Origin: Smittium mucronatum
Taxonomy: Eukaryota; Kickxellomycota; Harpellomycetes; Harpellales; Legeriomycetaceae
DNA length: 24,630 nucleotides
Direction of reading: 5' to 3'
Assembly (NCBI GenBank): GCA_001953115.1
Contig: LSSL01002062.1
Location: 1 to 24,630 of the forward strand
Of the stretch, positions 9,622 through 21,352 are shown in pieces (the first letter of the stretch is position 1; every line of letters begins with the position of its first letter). The notes beneath the pieces were generated by a model. It made no database searches. It saw nothing but the letters and a program-made list of their open reading frames with translations, and was not told where the DNA came from. A program made the position numbers and the translations under genes.

Positions 9622-11781
9622 ATGACCACATACAATGGTCATATCGAAAATTTACGAGATGCAGTCCTCATTTTTGAGGCTTGTCGTGTAGGTGCTTTAC
9701 AAACTGTACCTAGGAGATTAAACGATGATGAACGAAGAAACATCAAATCGGGATCCGTGTTTGTATGGAATGAAAAGGAATCTGGAATCAGAAGATGGAC
9801 AGACAGATTCAACTGGTCTGCCTCTAAAACTTCCGATGATTTTTTAGTGTATTCAGAATGGTCATTACCTCGTCGAAAATCTGCAAAATCCATTTCCGAT
9901 GCTCATGGATTGAACTCATCCGTCTCAAATGAATTAGATTTCAAACCTGTATTTTTTAGAGGTTATCTCCCTGAAGACACTCTTGATTTCACAAACAAAA
10001 ACCACCAAACTAAACAAAATAAACCTCAAAAATTTTCCCTAAGCATTCCTTCCTCCCAATCTATCTCTGGTCTTGTTAAAGATGTTCATTTACAAGATTC
10101 TTCCGCTCAACATGATAGGGGTTTTCGTAACACCTCGTTTCTGGCAAACGAAAACAGACAACATTATATGGCGGAAAAAAGATCAATTTCTCTGAACTTA
10201 AACGAAACGAACTTATCTCGATTTATTGATAGACCAAGACACAAGAAAAAAACTCCTTCCCAAATAGGGAAAGAATTAGAAAATGGTCTTATAAAAAAAA
10301 CCATATCCATAGTAGATTTGCTAGGCAATAAAAACCATTTGGTTTGCTATTACAGCCAATCGGATCTCAGAAATGGATCTTTGATCACTCCATCAAATGA
10401 CCCCAATTTTCCTATCGATGAGATACCTGAAGGAATCTATGAATCTGATATATATGATAGAATTAATGAATTAAAGATTGAAAAAAGTACAAGGAATCCG
10501 AACTCCTTTTCCGCTCGGATACCTTCAACCTCTGATTCCAGCTACAAATATGGAGCCCCTCTAGCTAGCTTTAATCGTCTTAATGTAACAAGTTCAAAAT
10601 ATAACAATCAAACTTATCCCAGCACAGGAAAATATAATAGAAAAAGACACGACTTGTCTATACACCCGTACTCCCAATCTCAAGAGAATTCTGAGAAATT
10701 CAGAAGAAAATCTGCCAGCAGAAATATCAGTGATTGTAGACGAAGAATTGAGGGTATCGATTTGTCTCTGCAGTCAGATCCCTTCACTGACTCCAATGAA
10801 TATCAAAGTTCACGTCATGAAAATGTTTATAGATCCCATTCTAATAGCTTCGTTATGCGTGGAAATAATCACAACCCATACAATAATAATGTGAGATCAC
10901 GTAATTTTACTCCACCAAATGATGGTCGTAACATTAATTATTCAAAAGAAGTTGGGTCTCTTCGCACAGGAAATATACGCAACTATCTTTCTCATAATTT
11001 TACTGAGGTTATTTCTAATCAAAATTCCAAGAAAAAAATAGTAGCCATTGAGGCTAATACTGGTAGAGATATTTATTCTGATAGAGATCGCTTCCAAGAT
11101 TTGGATTTAAATCAGAATCAGAATTTCCATAAAAATGAAAAAAACAAATTTGAATTGGCTCCATCTCCCAGTGATATTTTTGATTCTAATCCCCTTGAAA
11201 AAAAGAACCTTTGTATGGATGACCACACACCCAAATTTGATAGATCAGAAAGCCCACAACAAAAATCAGAAATCGCACTCAAATTACCTCCTATTGGTAA
11301 TCTTTATTCGAAATTAGGCAATTCTTACCTTTATCAAAAAGGTAGGCCTCTTTTACAGGATGAAAAATCATCCATGATAAGGTCATTCCGTACAAAATCT
11401 GATCACTCAAAAAATAAATTTTACTCTTCATCAAATAATGAAAAAAACTATGCAGCAATTAATGATAAACGAAACGAAAGTCTAGACTTTACCCAAAAGA
11501 CCGGTGGATCTTTCAGTTCGCCATTTAATCCACATTTTCCTGAATTTTCCACGAAAGATTCTCATCATAGTAATCCTAATAATGAAGTTTCATTTAGGAA
11601 TGAGGTAGATGTATTATTAACTAAGAAACCATCTGATGATGGGTCCATTTCATCCAAAAACCCCGAAGGTTTTCTACCTAGTATACAAGCCAACCAATCT
11701 AAAAGGATGACATCTGCCCCAAAGCCTAATATTAGTAGCGAGGATGCTCGCCAATTAAACCTTTTGAAAAAGATGTTTTAA
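9622..11781 (+). CDS. WOPR-domain transcriptional regulator (Gti1/Pac2 family)
   Basis: A 719-residue intronless ORF. The N-terminus is a clear WOPR/Gti1_Pac2 domain in two parts. WOPRa (residues about 3-82) has TYNGHIENLRDAVLIFEACR, SGSVFVW at 43-49 and RRWTD at 57-61. WOPRb (about 222-275) has LIKKT at 223-227, HLVCYY at 239-244, SDLRNG and IPEGIY at 268-273. A variable linker of about 135 residues separates them; its end carries a basic stretch RPRHKKK (204-210) that may be a nuclear localisation signal. Residues 280-719 are low-complexity, rich in Asn, Ser, Lys and Asp, as in the family's disordered activation regions. RRKS at 84-87 and 361-364 resembles PKA sites. Family members bind DNA and control morphological switching, conjugation or sporulation and host-related genes (Wor1, Ryp1, Sge1, Pac2, Gti1). 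The start has A at -3 and sits directly before the domain. Oddity: the usual glycine after WTD is replaced (WTDRFNW). GC is clearly above the flanks. The paralogue group is undetermined, so no symbol is given. Confidence 0.95.
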   Translation: MTTYNGHIENLRDAVLIFEACRVGALQTVPRRLNDDERRNIKSGSVFVWNEKESGIRRWTDRFNWSASKTSDDFLVYSEWSLPRRKSAKSISDAHGLNSSVSNELDFKPVFFRGYLPEDTLDFTNKNHQTKQNKPQKFSLSIPSSQSISGLVKDVHLQDSSAQHDRGFRNTSFLANENRQHYMAEKRSISLNLNETNLSRFIDRPRHKKKTPSQIGKELENGLIKKTISIVDLLGNKNHLVCYYSQSDLRNGSLITPSNDPNFPIDEIPEGIYESDIYDRINELKIEKSTRNPNSFSARIPSTSDSSYKYGAPLASFNRLNVTSSKYNNQTYPSTGKYNRKRHDLSIHPYSQSQENSEKFRRKSASRNISDCRRRIEGIDLSLQSDPFTDSNEYQSSRHENVYRSHSNSFVMRGNNHNPYNNNVRSRNFTPPNDGRNINYSKEVGSLRTGNIRNYLSHNFTEVISNQNSKKKIVAIEANTGRDIYSDRDRFQDLDLNQNQNFHKNEKNKFELAPSPSDIFDSNPLEKKNLCMDDHTPKFDRSESPQQKSEIALKLPPIGNLYSKLGNSYLYQKGRPLLQDEKSSMIRSFRTKSDHSKNKFYSSSNNEKNYAAINDKRNESLDFTQKTGGSFSSPFNPHFPEFSTKDSHHSNPNNEVSFRNEVDVLLTKKPSDDGSISSKNPEGFLPSIQANQSKRMTSAPKPNISSEDARQLNLLKKMF

Positions 11782-12060
11782 TATCTGTTTCGAACGTCTT
11801 TGCTTATAATTCTCACAATTATTTAAATCAAGATCCCCCTCAAAGTTCGCTTTTTTGAAAGTCCCTTCAAATTATTTCTAACCAAACACCATTTGCATAT
11901 ATCCATTTTTTTTCCGTTGTATTTATTCACTATAACTTTTATTTGATTTTTGACTTGTTAAAACTTGTAAATATAAAAGCGACTTAATATCATTATTCCA
12001 TTTTCTACTATAGATAGTTCAATTTAAAAAAATACTCTATTTGCTTTATAATTTTATTTA
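11782..12060 (+). other. Probable 3' UTR region of the WOPR gene
   Basis: After the TAA, the sequence stays mixed for about 100-150 bases and then becomes AT-rich. T-rich and TATA-like stretches (about 11905-11980) could serve as fungal poly(A) signals. No exact AATAAA is seen before 12060, and no cleavage site can be placed. Confidence 0.3.
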
Positions 12061-15000
12061 TAGTATAAAATTCCCATTAAAAATATTTAATTTAAAATTA
12101 GAATATAAAAGAGAGATTTATTCGAATTAATGTTTAAGTTAGTTTTAAAGTTTTTTAAATTTTTTGTAGATGATTATTAAATGCTTTTTTATTATGAAAT
12201 AATTTCCATATCAACATTCAAGAAGATAATTAAATCTTTAAATTATTTTATAAATACAATTTTTTTTTAAAAGCTTTTTTTACTACAAGGAGATAAAAAC
12301 CCTTCAGAGAGAGAGGTAGAAAGTATTTACTTTATGGATTTACTTAGTGATAATTTTCTATAATATATGAATAATAAATTTAATTTTTTTTAATTTCATC
12401 CCAATAAAATCTCACCAATTCTACCCTATTTTGAGTAAGAATTGGGTACAACATAAATAAACTGTTTGACATAAAGGGAATGCGATCCGAAATTATTTAA
12501 AAAAAGATAAAAAAATAAATAAGTAAAGCTTGGTATTTTTATAATACTAATAGCTTCGTGTATATCGTCGAGGAGAATACTTTCTCATAAAAAAAGATGC
12601 TAAAGGAGACCCATAGTATATTTATCGCGACTTTTTTTTAAAAATTTAACCTTAGTAAAAAAAATTCTGTTATAATTATGATATATTTAAAAACTCGAAA
12701 ATAATCTTTTCTTTTCTTAGTGAATTTAGTACAGGATTATTTTATCGATGAATTTATTTTAATAATCTATGAAAGTGTCTAGGTCAGAATTGAAGATAAA
12801 ATTAAGAATATAAGTTACTTGAAATAATATTAGGTACTTTATCAGTTTGAAAATATGGCATCTATTTTCTACAACTGCTCAGGATTTAAAACTACAAAGA
12901 AAACTATTGATGCTATTTTAAGAATGATTTATTATATACTTTTTTTAACCATTTTTTTACTTAAAGGCCTTAATAAAACCACGTTAAATTTATTTTCGCA
13001 ATAATAAAAGATTTTTAGTGTTTCTGTAACTTTTCTTATTGAAAATACTAAATAAAAAACCTCCCCTGATCATTCAATATTTCAATAAAAAACAAGTTCA
13101 AAATTTATTTTCGGAAATAAATAAGCAAATAATATGGCGTTAATTTTGAATGGGATGAACATCAGATTTTAACCAATTTCATATTGGGAAGGTAAAAGAA
13201 ATACTTATAATGCTTTCATTAAGATTCTTTGATTGGAAAAAATGTTTTCTATTATCTAAAATATTTATGCAAATACTTTTAATCCTATTTTTAAAACCAG
13301 AAATTACCATTGGGTGAATAAAGCATGTTTCAGATCAATTATATATGGATAAGAGGGTAATTTTTTTTATAAATAATTTCGAAAGAATGTAAAAACTAAA
13401 TTACATACATCTTCGATTGTGACTTTTTTTTTTGTATAGCGGAAATTTTAAAACAAGCCTTTCGACTTTTTAATGGCCAAAAAAAATGCCAAAGATCATT
13501 TTTTTGAAAAAAGTATCTTCAAAAATCACCTTTATTTTGGGATTTTAAGATTATTGAGATAAATACCCAAATAATCATCATCTATGTTAAATCTATAAAA
13601 TTTTCATTTAGTATCAACTTAATCTTTCCAATATAAAATTCCTTTTCTAAAACTTTTAGCCATTACAAATCAAATAAAAATGTTTAACACTGGTGAATTT
13701 TTTATTCTCAAAAATATCGGTTTAAAATTTAAATTTTATAAGCACAGATAGGTTTCTTTTATTTCTAATTTGGCTTCATGTACACAGATACAATAATAAT
13801 TTTGATTTTTTGCAATAAAATGGTTAATATATATATAGTTTATGTGTTTAAAAGTTAAATATAAAATTTTGGTATATAAGGAACCACAGTCGTCAGAGAA
13901 ATAATTTATCAATATGAATTAAAAAATTATACTGAATGATTTAATGGATCCAGCTCTGAATGGATAGATTCACAAAATATAAACCATTCCATCCTGATCA
14001 TAGTGCCTTAATTATAAACTACCTGCTACTTTGTATTAACTTTTTTGTATCTATAAAAAACAGAATGAGGTTTTAATTTAAGAATCATTTAATCATTATT
14101 TTTTTTATCTTATTGATTTTCTAAGCATTTTCATGTTGTTAAACACATAAAGTGAAAATTTGAAAATAAATAAAGCGGATTCGAAAGATAAAGTTCAATA
14201 TAATATAATATGACTTTATATTAAAGTCCATAACTATTTTGGTGTTTAATTACTACAAAATAACCTTTTATCTTATAATATTTCGCTTAATTTCACAGGA
14301 TGTTTCTAAAAACGCTTAAAGTATTTGAGTATAAAAAAAAATTATGAAAAATTAATTCTCCTTTTAGAAAAAAAAGATAAATATAAATATTGGTCTTTGA
14401 GTAGAAAAATCATTAATAATACATGTGATTAATCATAATTATTCAATTATTCAAATTGTTTATCCGTCCCCCATCTCCTCATTTTTGTATTCTCAGTACA
14501 ATTTTCAAATTGGAATTAAAGGTTAAAAATATAAAGTGTAGTATATTTTTTTACAAAAATAGGATTGGTTTCAAAATAAATGGATGAATTTGTAAAGGTT
14601 ATGAATTATTTATATTTATACCCGAGTGTTCCGAGAAATCTAAAAATATTATTCTGAAAGTAATTAAATATACCATTTTTATTTCTTAGCATTTGATTAA
14701 TAACTTTATAAAAGAAAAAGATCAATAGTTTTATCCTTTTTTGGCATTAAAAATGTAAAGAATAAAGTGAAATATGCTTTAAAAAATAAAAAAATCACCA
14801 TTAATCAGAATTCACAAAAAATTTAATAAACATAATAGCATTATTTTAATCTGTTATTGCTTGGTTTATAATTTTCAAAAAAGCCAAGAGTGTGAAAATA
14901 TATAAATTGAGATATTAAATTCTTAGTATGATTATTAATATTTACAATTTTTTTATTAAAAAATGGTATTTATATCCCAGTATTATAACCACTTTTTAAA

Positions 15001-16940
15001 ATATTTGGTTTTAATAAGTTTATCTTCCTTTTGAAATATTTTATCGCGGAGCGAAAATGATCTTTCTGCGTGTTGATAAATAAAAAAATCGGTAATAAAC
15101 TGTCAATTATTTAGATTTAAATTGTCTCTAGTTTCAAAATCATTAAATATATAGCATGTTTAACTTATACCTTCTTATGTGTTAAGATGAAGGTCTGATA
15201 AATCAAAATAATACATACTAGAAAAAAAGAATTATATTCAAATTCTCCTCATGTTTTCTACTATTTACATTTAATTAAAAAATTATATACAACAAGCAAA
15301 AAAATATATACGTATAATTTGGTTGAAAATATTACTAGTTTTTTTCGAAACCCTGGAAAGATTAAGGATAGGAATTTTTCGTTTGTGTTATTAGATATTA
15401 GGAGTTTTTTATATCAAATCTATTTATAAATTTGAGCCTTGCGCATTCAACCCACTTTTATGCAATAGACTATTCACTGATTGAGATCTTTTACAATTTT
15501 TATAAACCCAAAAAAAAGAACTAATATTACTCAGATATACAGTTTTTTTTAAATTTTTATTGATTCTCCGAATATAAAATCTATATGAATAATTAAATCG
15601 ATTATACGAATTTTAAATGTTTATTTGTTGCTTTTTTTTGGATTTTTTTCTCTTAGTAGTTTTTTGGCTTTGAGTTCTCTAAATTTAATCAAATGATAGA
15701 AAATTATAATGATATACATAAAGTTAAAAAAAATCCTCTTTATTGGATATATAATCATTTTAAAAATTCAAAAAAAGCTATTATCTATTTGATTAAACTG
15801 ACTATTAAAAACAATGAATTTTTTTTTTGAGTTTTTTGTTTTTAAGAAACAACAGAAAGATAAGAACGGATTAAGATATGAATAAATATAAGTTCTAAAA
15901 TCAAAATTTTTGAATATAATTATGATAATAATCTAGAATTAAAGTAAAAAATGCGAATTTAATGAGAAACTGATTTTATTTTTATAAAAACCTCGAAAAA
16001 TACATATCAATTTCAAAATTTCAAAAAAGAGGTTTATAGTCAGAGTATTGAATAGTCAGGTATATAATTGTCGAAGATTTTGGAATTTGATTCTAACTTA
16101 GTAGAGCTGATTTTCTACTTTTTTAGTATACTTTTTTGAAGATAAGATTTTATCTAGTTAAAAAAGACAATTTTGAGTATTTTTTGATGTTTTTCAAACA
16201 ATTTACATGAAGCGTCTTGTAATAAGGATATTTAAAGTTTGCTAATCTGCTGCCTTCTAAAAAAGATATGTTTTTTTTGATAATTGTATGTCAAATGATA
16301 ATTATTAGCGTTTTTTGTGTTAGTTCGATTGTAATAGAAATTGAATCTGTGCCCAAGAAATATATAGAATAAAACCTTTAGACGAGTTTAGGATCAAATC
16401 TAATAAATGGAGAACCGAATTATTTTTTTCTATTTATTTCGGTCTAAAAAAATAAGATGGATGGGGTGGTGGTGAAATTTACGTGAATTCCTTTTGAAAT
16501 AAGCTAATTTTTGTGTTATTCATAATAAAAAAATATCACACTAAAAAATATAAACCCATATTCTAACAGAATAATAATAATTAAAAATGCGTTTATGGGT
16601 ATTGAAAGATCTAATAATAATACCTATAACATAAAAATTGCTAGGTATGTATTTTAGAATTAAATTAATGTATATATAACTAAAAAATATATGTGTTATT
16701 TAACAACAAGATTGCTAAAAATGGTTTAGTCTATTTTCTAAACACAACTTTTTATTGCAATATTAACACCAGGAAAAGATTAATCTAAGTATAGAATCTT
16801 CAGCAAAAAAACTCTAATATTTTCCTTGAGCAATATAGAAAAGGAATATTTGCAGAGATTTTAATTTTTTAAAGGCTTGAATAAATATCAGTAAAGATAA
16901 CATTACCAAAATTGTTAAAAGCAAATCACAGATAAAAAAA
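12061..16940. other. AT-rich gene-free stretch
   Basis: Nearly 5 kb with no ORF of 60 codons on either strand and no recognisable RNA gene. It is mostly A/T homopolymer-rich sequence. Nothing with supportable structure was found. Confidence 0.6.
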
Positions 16941-16946
16941 GCGCCC

Positions 16947-17167
16947 AAGAGTGAAATACCCTGCTATGTTTAGGATCTTAAGTGGTATGATTTTCGAAGT
17001 GCACTATACCAAAATTTCACACAGCTTTGAAATATTAATAGTTGAAAGTATTGTAAACAGCTCACATCGATTTGGAGGACAACGATTCCAGAGGAGGACT
17101 ATCTCAAACAGGAGGAGCCGATCTTTTAGCACAGTTGAGGCATAGTCTAGTGCAAAATTCCAGCGTT
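16947..17167 (+). mobile_element. Dispersed repeat family A, copy 2
   Basis: Colinear with the reverse complement of 1-222 at roughly 75% identity, starting with the same AAGAGTGAAATACC (16947-16960) and reaching CCAGCGTT (17160-17167). Shared blocks include CAGAGGAGG near 17089, AACAGGAGG near 17107 and TTTAGCACAG near 17125. One base is missing relative to copy 1 after ATCTC (about 17105). The small ORF at 16951-17145 falls inside this repeat in a frame not kept in copy 1, so it is not treated as a gene. The conserved small stem near the start appears here as AGTG 16981-16984 with CACT 17002-17005, or alternatively GGTAT with ATACC. Confidence 0.75.
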
Positions 17168-17490
17168 TCGAAGTCAGACGGATCTCAGCGTTTAATAGCT
17201 ATTTGTAGGAAAGACATCTCGAATAATCCCAAGTTTTGTTAGGAGCCTAATTTTATTAATCCTGTTAGAAGTAGGCTCTGACTAGGAGCTCAATAGCTTC
17301 AATGAACTGTTGTTCATTGACAAAGAGCTTAATTCATGACTGCATGTAACCTCAGTCATCCAGCCTACTTGAGGCAATGCCAGGAGGGGGTCTTTCGGTT
17401 GGTAGATTGCACCCTTTTCCCGTAGGTACGCAGCCGGCAGTATGGCAGAGGAGCTTATTGTAGTTAGGATAATAGTCTTTTCTATACGAC
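17168..17490 (+). repeat. Probable continuation of repeat A copy 2, hairpin-rich
   Basis: The raised GC content of copy 2 runs on to about 17490 and then drops sharply, which suggests one inserted unit of about 540 bp. Three perfect 7-bp dyads lie in a row: GAGCCTA 17243-17249 with TAGGCTC 17272-17278; AATGAAC 17301-17307 with GTTCATT 17312-17318 (4-base loop); ATGACTG 17336-17342 with CAGTCAT 17353-17359. Copy 1 is cut by the window edge, so homology cannot be tested here. The minus-strand ORF 17282-17506 overlaps this part and shows no known domain. A structured RNA or an element end is possible. Confidence 0.4.
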
Positions 17491-17506
17491 TTTTTCTTTT
17501 TTTCAT

Positions 17507-20500
17507 ATTTTTTTAGTATAGTTTTTAATGACGTTATCTTACAATAAAATTTCGTGATACAAAAAAAAGACAGATAGAAAAGAATGATTTTTTATTCTTT
17601 TGGATTATTTTTCTTCTGCATCTTTGCAGTCGAACCTTTTTCCGAGAAAAGAGCGATTACTTTAATAACTTTACGAATCAAATCGAATTTTCAGAAACAT
17701 AATCTCAAGATGGAGAAAATGAAAATGATAGCACCATCCGAAAAAATTCAAGATTTAGATAAAGTTGGAGGGTACTATAACAATCGAAGATTTTTTAAAT
17801 TAGGAATACTACATTTTTTAAAACTTTTTATTGGTGTTTTTATTCATTTTTATTAATTTTAAAAATAAACTCAACGTAAATTTTTTTTTTTGGAATACTT
17901 TGTCGTGATTTAGAAGGATAAATAACCACCTGGAAGGCGATTAAACTGTAATTCTATTTAATCTTGTAGGGCTATCGAGATCGGTCACCAAATCTCAAGC
18001 TCTTGGCTTATCACTAAGGAATCTAAATATTATTTGTGCAGGATTGTACATCCTTTTGTAAGTAAAGTCCCACATTCTACTTCTTTTGATCAAATAGTTC
18101 TCCTGAATATGGCAAATAGGTTCAAAAGAGCCCTAAGTCAAAATCACATACTAGTTGTAGTGTTTTTAAAAGGATTAACCTAATATTTGATAACGGGTGA
18201 ATATCGACCCGGCGAAAAAACATACTTCTGTTTTTTGTGCATTTTTGTTATGATTACATATGCTATTGTGACTTTGGTCATAAAAAAATATCAAAAAAAT
18301 AGCGTGTAGGATATTGGTTCTAGAAGTCCCAACCTGAATGTTTTTCTGGGAAATTTTTGAGATCCAAATCCACTTATTATTATGGAAAAAGTTTCCAAAA
18401 CATATATCTATGACTCCAGTTTCAAATATGGTTTTATAGAGATGGTATATTTAGATGTAGATAAAACAATGACGAGTACTCCAGAGGATCGTGGTTCGGA
18501 GGAATAAATTATCGTTACTCGAAAAGAAATTAAAACTTTTGGGAAATCCTATCTATTATCTAATTTATTTACTTATTTTTCTTTCCAAAAATTTATGTGT
18601 AATAAAGGAAGATTCATATATTAAATTATTTAAAAACGATTTTTTTCTAAAACTTGATACCAACATCTTAAAATCCGATTAATTTATGCAACAATCGACT
18701 GAAACATTGATTTGGTCCATAAAATTTAGCTTCCAGAGTTTTATACTGCTCTTTTTTTACTAATCAAAGAAACTCACTTATCATCCAATTATAGTATTAA
18801 TGATATAAAAATATAACTTTATATAAACCCAAACAGGAAAAATATTGGATATTAATGAAGGTGCAATTATGCCATCCATCATTTAAAAAGATATGAGAAA
18901 ATTTATATAGTCATAATCTGCAAATATTTCAGCTAAAAATTGACTCTAACTTAAAAATTTCTATTAAAAAAAGCAACTTTTCACGAGATTGTGCTTATTA
19001 TGGAAATTTTTGCGTGAAATTTTATTGCTTCTTATTTTAATCAAAGTTAAATTTCATCAAAAGATCTAATATATATTCGCTAGTATAGAACTCTCAATTA
19101 GAATTTAATTTTGTATATTTTAAATTGTAAGTTACAGATTGTATTTTTATGCTATTATACCGATATTATATTCATTATACACAAAACTAAGTTTTCTTAC
19201 TGATCTTTGATGGAGTTTTTACATAAAATCTAAATAAATTTATTTTGGAGTCTTTTCTATTTCGGGATAGATTTTTTAAAAAAGCAATATTATTTTGGGA
19301 ATCAACGTGATAGAAGATATCTATAAAAAAATTTCTACGTATTCTGGTACAGCTCGATTTTTTTAATCAGAAAGATTAAATATTTCTTTAACTATTTTCA
19401 GTTGGATCAATCTATGAAACTTATGAATTTCAATTTTTTTAGCGAATTTTTAGCGCTCGTTTTTTTATTATCGATCTATATCAGCTGTTAAGGGTTGAAA
19501 ACTATTATTAGAACTATTAATTTTGTATACACAACAAACCCTCTTTTTTATTATAGAAATAATGATAAAAAAAAATTAATTTCAAAAAAAGAAGAAATTT
19601 GAAATTTTGGGAATAAAATGTGACTTTGAAATAATCAAAAAAAGCAATGGAATTTAGAAATAAATATTATTTCCTTTGTAAAAATTTTCTAATTAAGAAA
19701 TATTGGCCCTAAAGATGAAGAAGTTAAGATTAATTCCGTTAAAAAACTACTAGAATCTGTTATAAACAACTAGTAGTGAGTATTCCTGAACCTTACAACT
19801 TCAATGCTATTGATAATACCAAAAAACTTATCATTACAAAATCAATAGAAGATTAGAAAAAAAATACTCATCCCTCAAAATCGAGCTTAAATTTACTAGA
19901 TTTAAATTACTATTAAAAGGTCCCAGTAAACATCGTCATCTTGAAGTATACCTGATTAAAATTAAAAAAATCCGTAATAGAGGCTCAATTCATTTAGTGG
20001 TTTGTTTCTTGAGCCAATCTCAGAAAGATTATGTAGATGGAGTAAAATGTATAAAGCTTAACAATTATCAATTATTCTGAAAAATAAGTTATGAATCTAA
20101 AGCCCTATAATTATTTTAAAATTTTTGAATTAAATCAAAATAAACTATTTTTGCAAGATTTGGAAACACATTAAAAAAATGAAGAATTATAACAAATAAT
20201 ACATATAGAGCAAAGTGTGGTTTATAGCTAATGTATAAAATTGCATAAATGTATATTCAGATGGCATGGTGAAAAAATTGATGGAAGAATTTATATCATT
20301 TTTTACCAAATTCAACAAGATTAAATAATGAAAGTGCGAATAATATAACAGCATTAACATGTCATAAAAACTCTCGAAAAACAAAGGAAAATTAATGTCT
20401 ATACGATCCCTCGATAATTATAGTGAAGATACAGGAAAATTTCACAAAGGTAGCAAAAATACTAATGTAATCGAAAAGAATGGGTCTCTGGGGGCGATAG

Positions 20501-20560
20501 TGCCAAGATTTTTCGAAAAGAAGATAATATCAGCAGGATAAAAAACGATATATAAATCCA
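17507..20560. other. AT-rich gene-free stretch
   Basis: Short ORFs at 17584-17856 (+), 18491-18682 (+) and 20187-20384 (-) show only AT-driven hydrophobic composition. About 17930-18240 and 18470-18510 are slightly less AT-rich and may be old repeat remnants, but no second copy exists in the window to support that. Confidence 0.5.
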
Positions 20561-20572
20561 TATTTTGATACT

Positions 20573-20859
20573 TCAAATACCTTGATGTAATTGTTCTATA
20601 ATGTAATTAAGTGCCGGAGAGCTACGGGCAGCAATTTCAACTTTATTTAAAACTTCTGAAAATTTAATAGATTTATAAAACCCGGTTTCAAATATCTTGA
20701 GTAAATCCCTGAATCTTCTCTTTAGAAATAGTGTAAGTTTAAGTGGCGATAATTTTGGAGAATTTATTGGTGTAAATTTGGAATAAAGATTATTCAAATT
20801 GATCAAGTTTTAAACTGAGATATAAAACAGGTGGCAAGGAGTACCACGGAGAGTTTCAT
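20573..20859 (-). pseudogene. Candidate broken small secreted-protein gene
   Basis: On the minus strand, ATG at 20859 opens an 18-codon reading, MKLSVVLLATCFISQ plus three residues, which looks like a secretory signal peptide (Lys at position 3, hydrophobic core, short polar end). It stops at 20803. In another frame, an open reading starts at about 20806 and runs about 77 codons to a stop at 20573. It contains charged, helix-like sequence (RRFRDLLKIF, ARSSPALNYIIEQLHQ) and includes codons such as GCC, CGT, CCG and AGC that are unusual in this background. A one-base frameshift or an intron would be needed to link the two. No homologous family is recognised, and chance cannot be excluded. Confidence 0.25.
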
Positions 20860-21352
20860 GAAACCTAAATAAGAATTTATAGGATTACTTGTTAAGAAAT
20901 ATTAAAGAATTAAAAATCGGCGTATTGACTATTGGAAACACCAAACTTGAAACCACTTAATAGCCTATAAATTATGTTTCTTATATCTTACACGCAACAA
21001 TAACTTTGCATTATATGGAATTAATCCAAATTATGAAAATCCGTGACTGGTTTTAACAGCGGAAAAAAAGGAACCGAAACCGAAGTGTTGGATTTTCCCT
21101 AACTCTATATTGGGGATACTTTTTGAGAGCTGATACTTTCCTAATAAATTCTTACCACCTTTATTCGGAAATATTTTGCTTATTAATGTGTAAAATTACT
21201 GGGTAATTCAAAATTGACATTACAGATAATAATTTTCTATTGGCAACAAGAGGAAACTTTGTTAAAATTGGTATGCTTTTCATTTATATTAGTTTGGTAA
21301 TAAATAAATTCAATTAAAGCCAATGACTTATTTGATAAAAAGATTTCTTGCC

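Noticed and set aside
9639..9893. 84-codon ORF opposite the WOPR domain
   Set aside because: Antisense shadow of a strongly conserved coding region.
11135..11317. 60-codon ORF inside the WOPR gene in another frame
   Set aside because: Overprinted shadow of the main ORF with no domain.
16951..17145. 64-codon ORF on the plus strand
   Set aside because: It lies inside repeat A copy 2, and the frame is not kept in copy 1.
17584..17856. 90-codon ORF on the plus strand
   Set aside because: No recognisable family; surrounded by stops and homopolymer runs; length is within chance expectation here.
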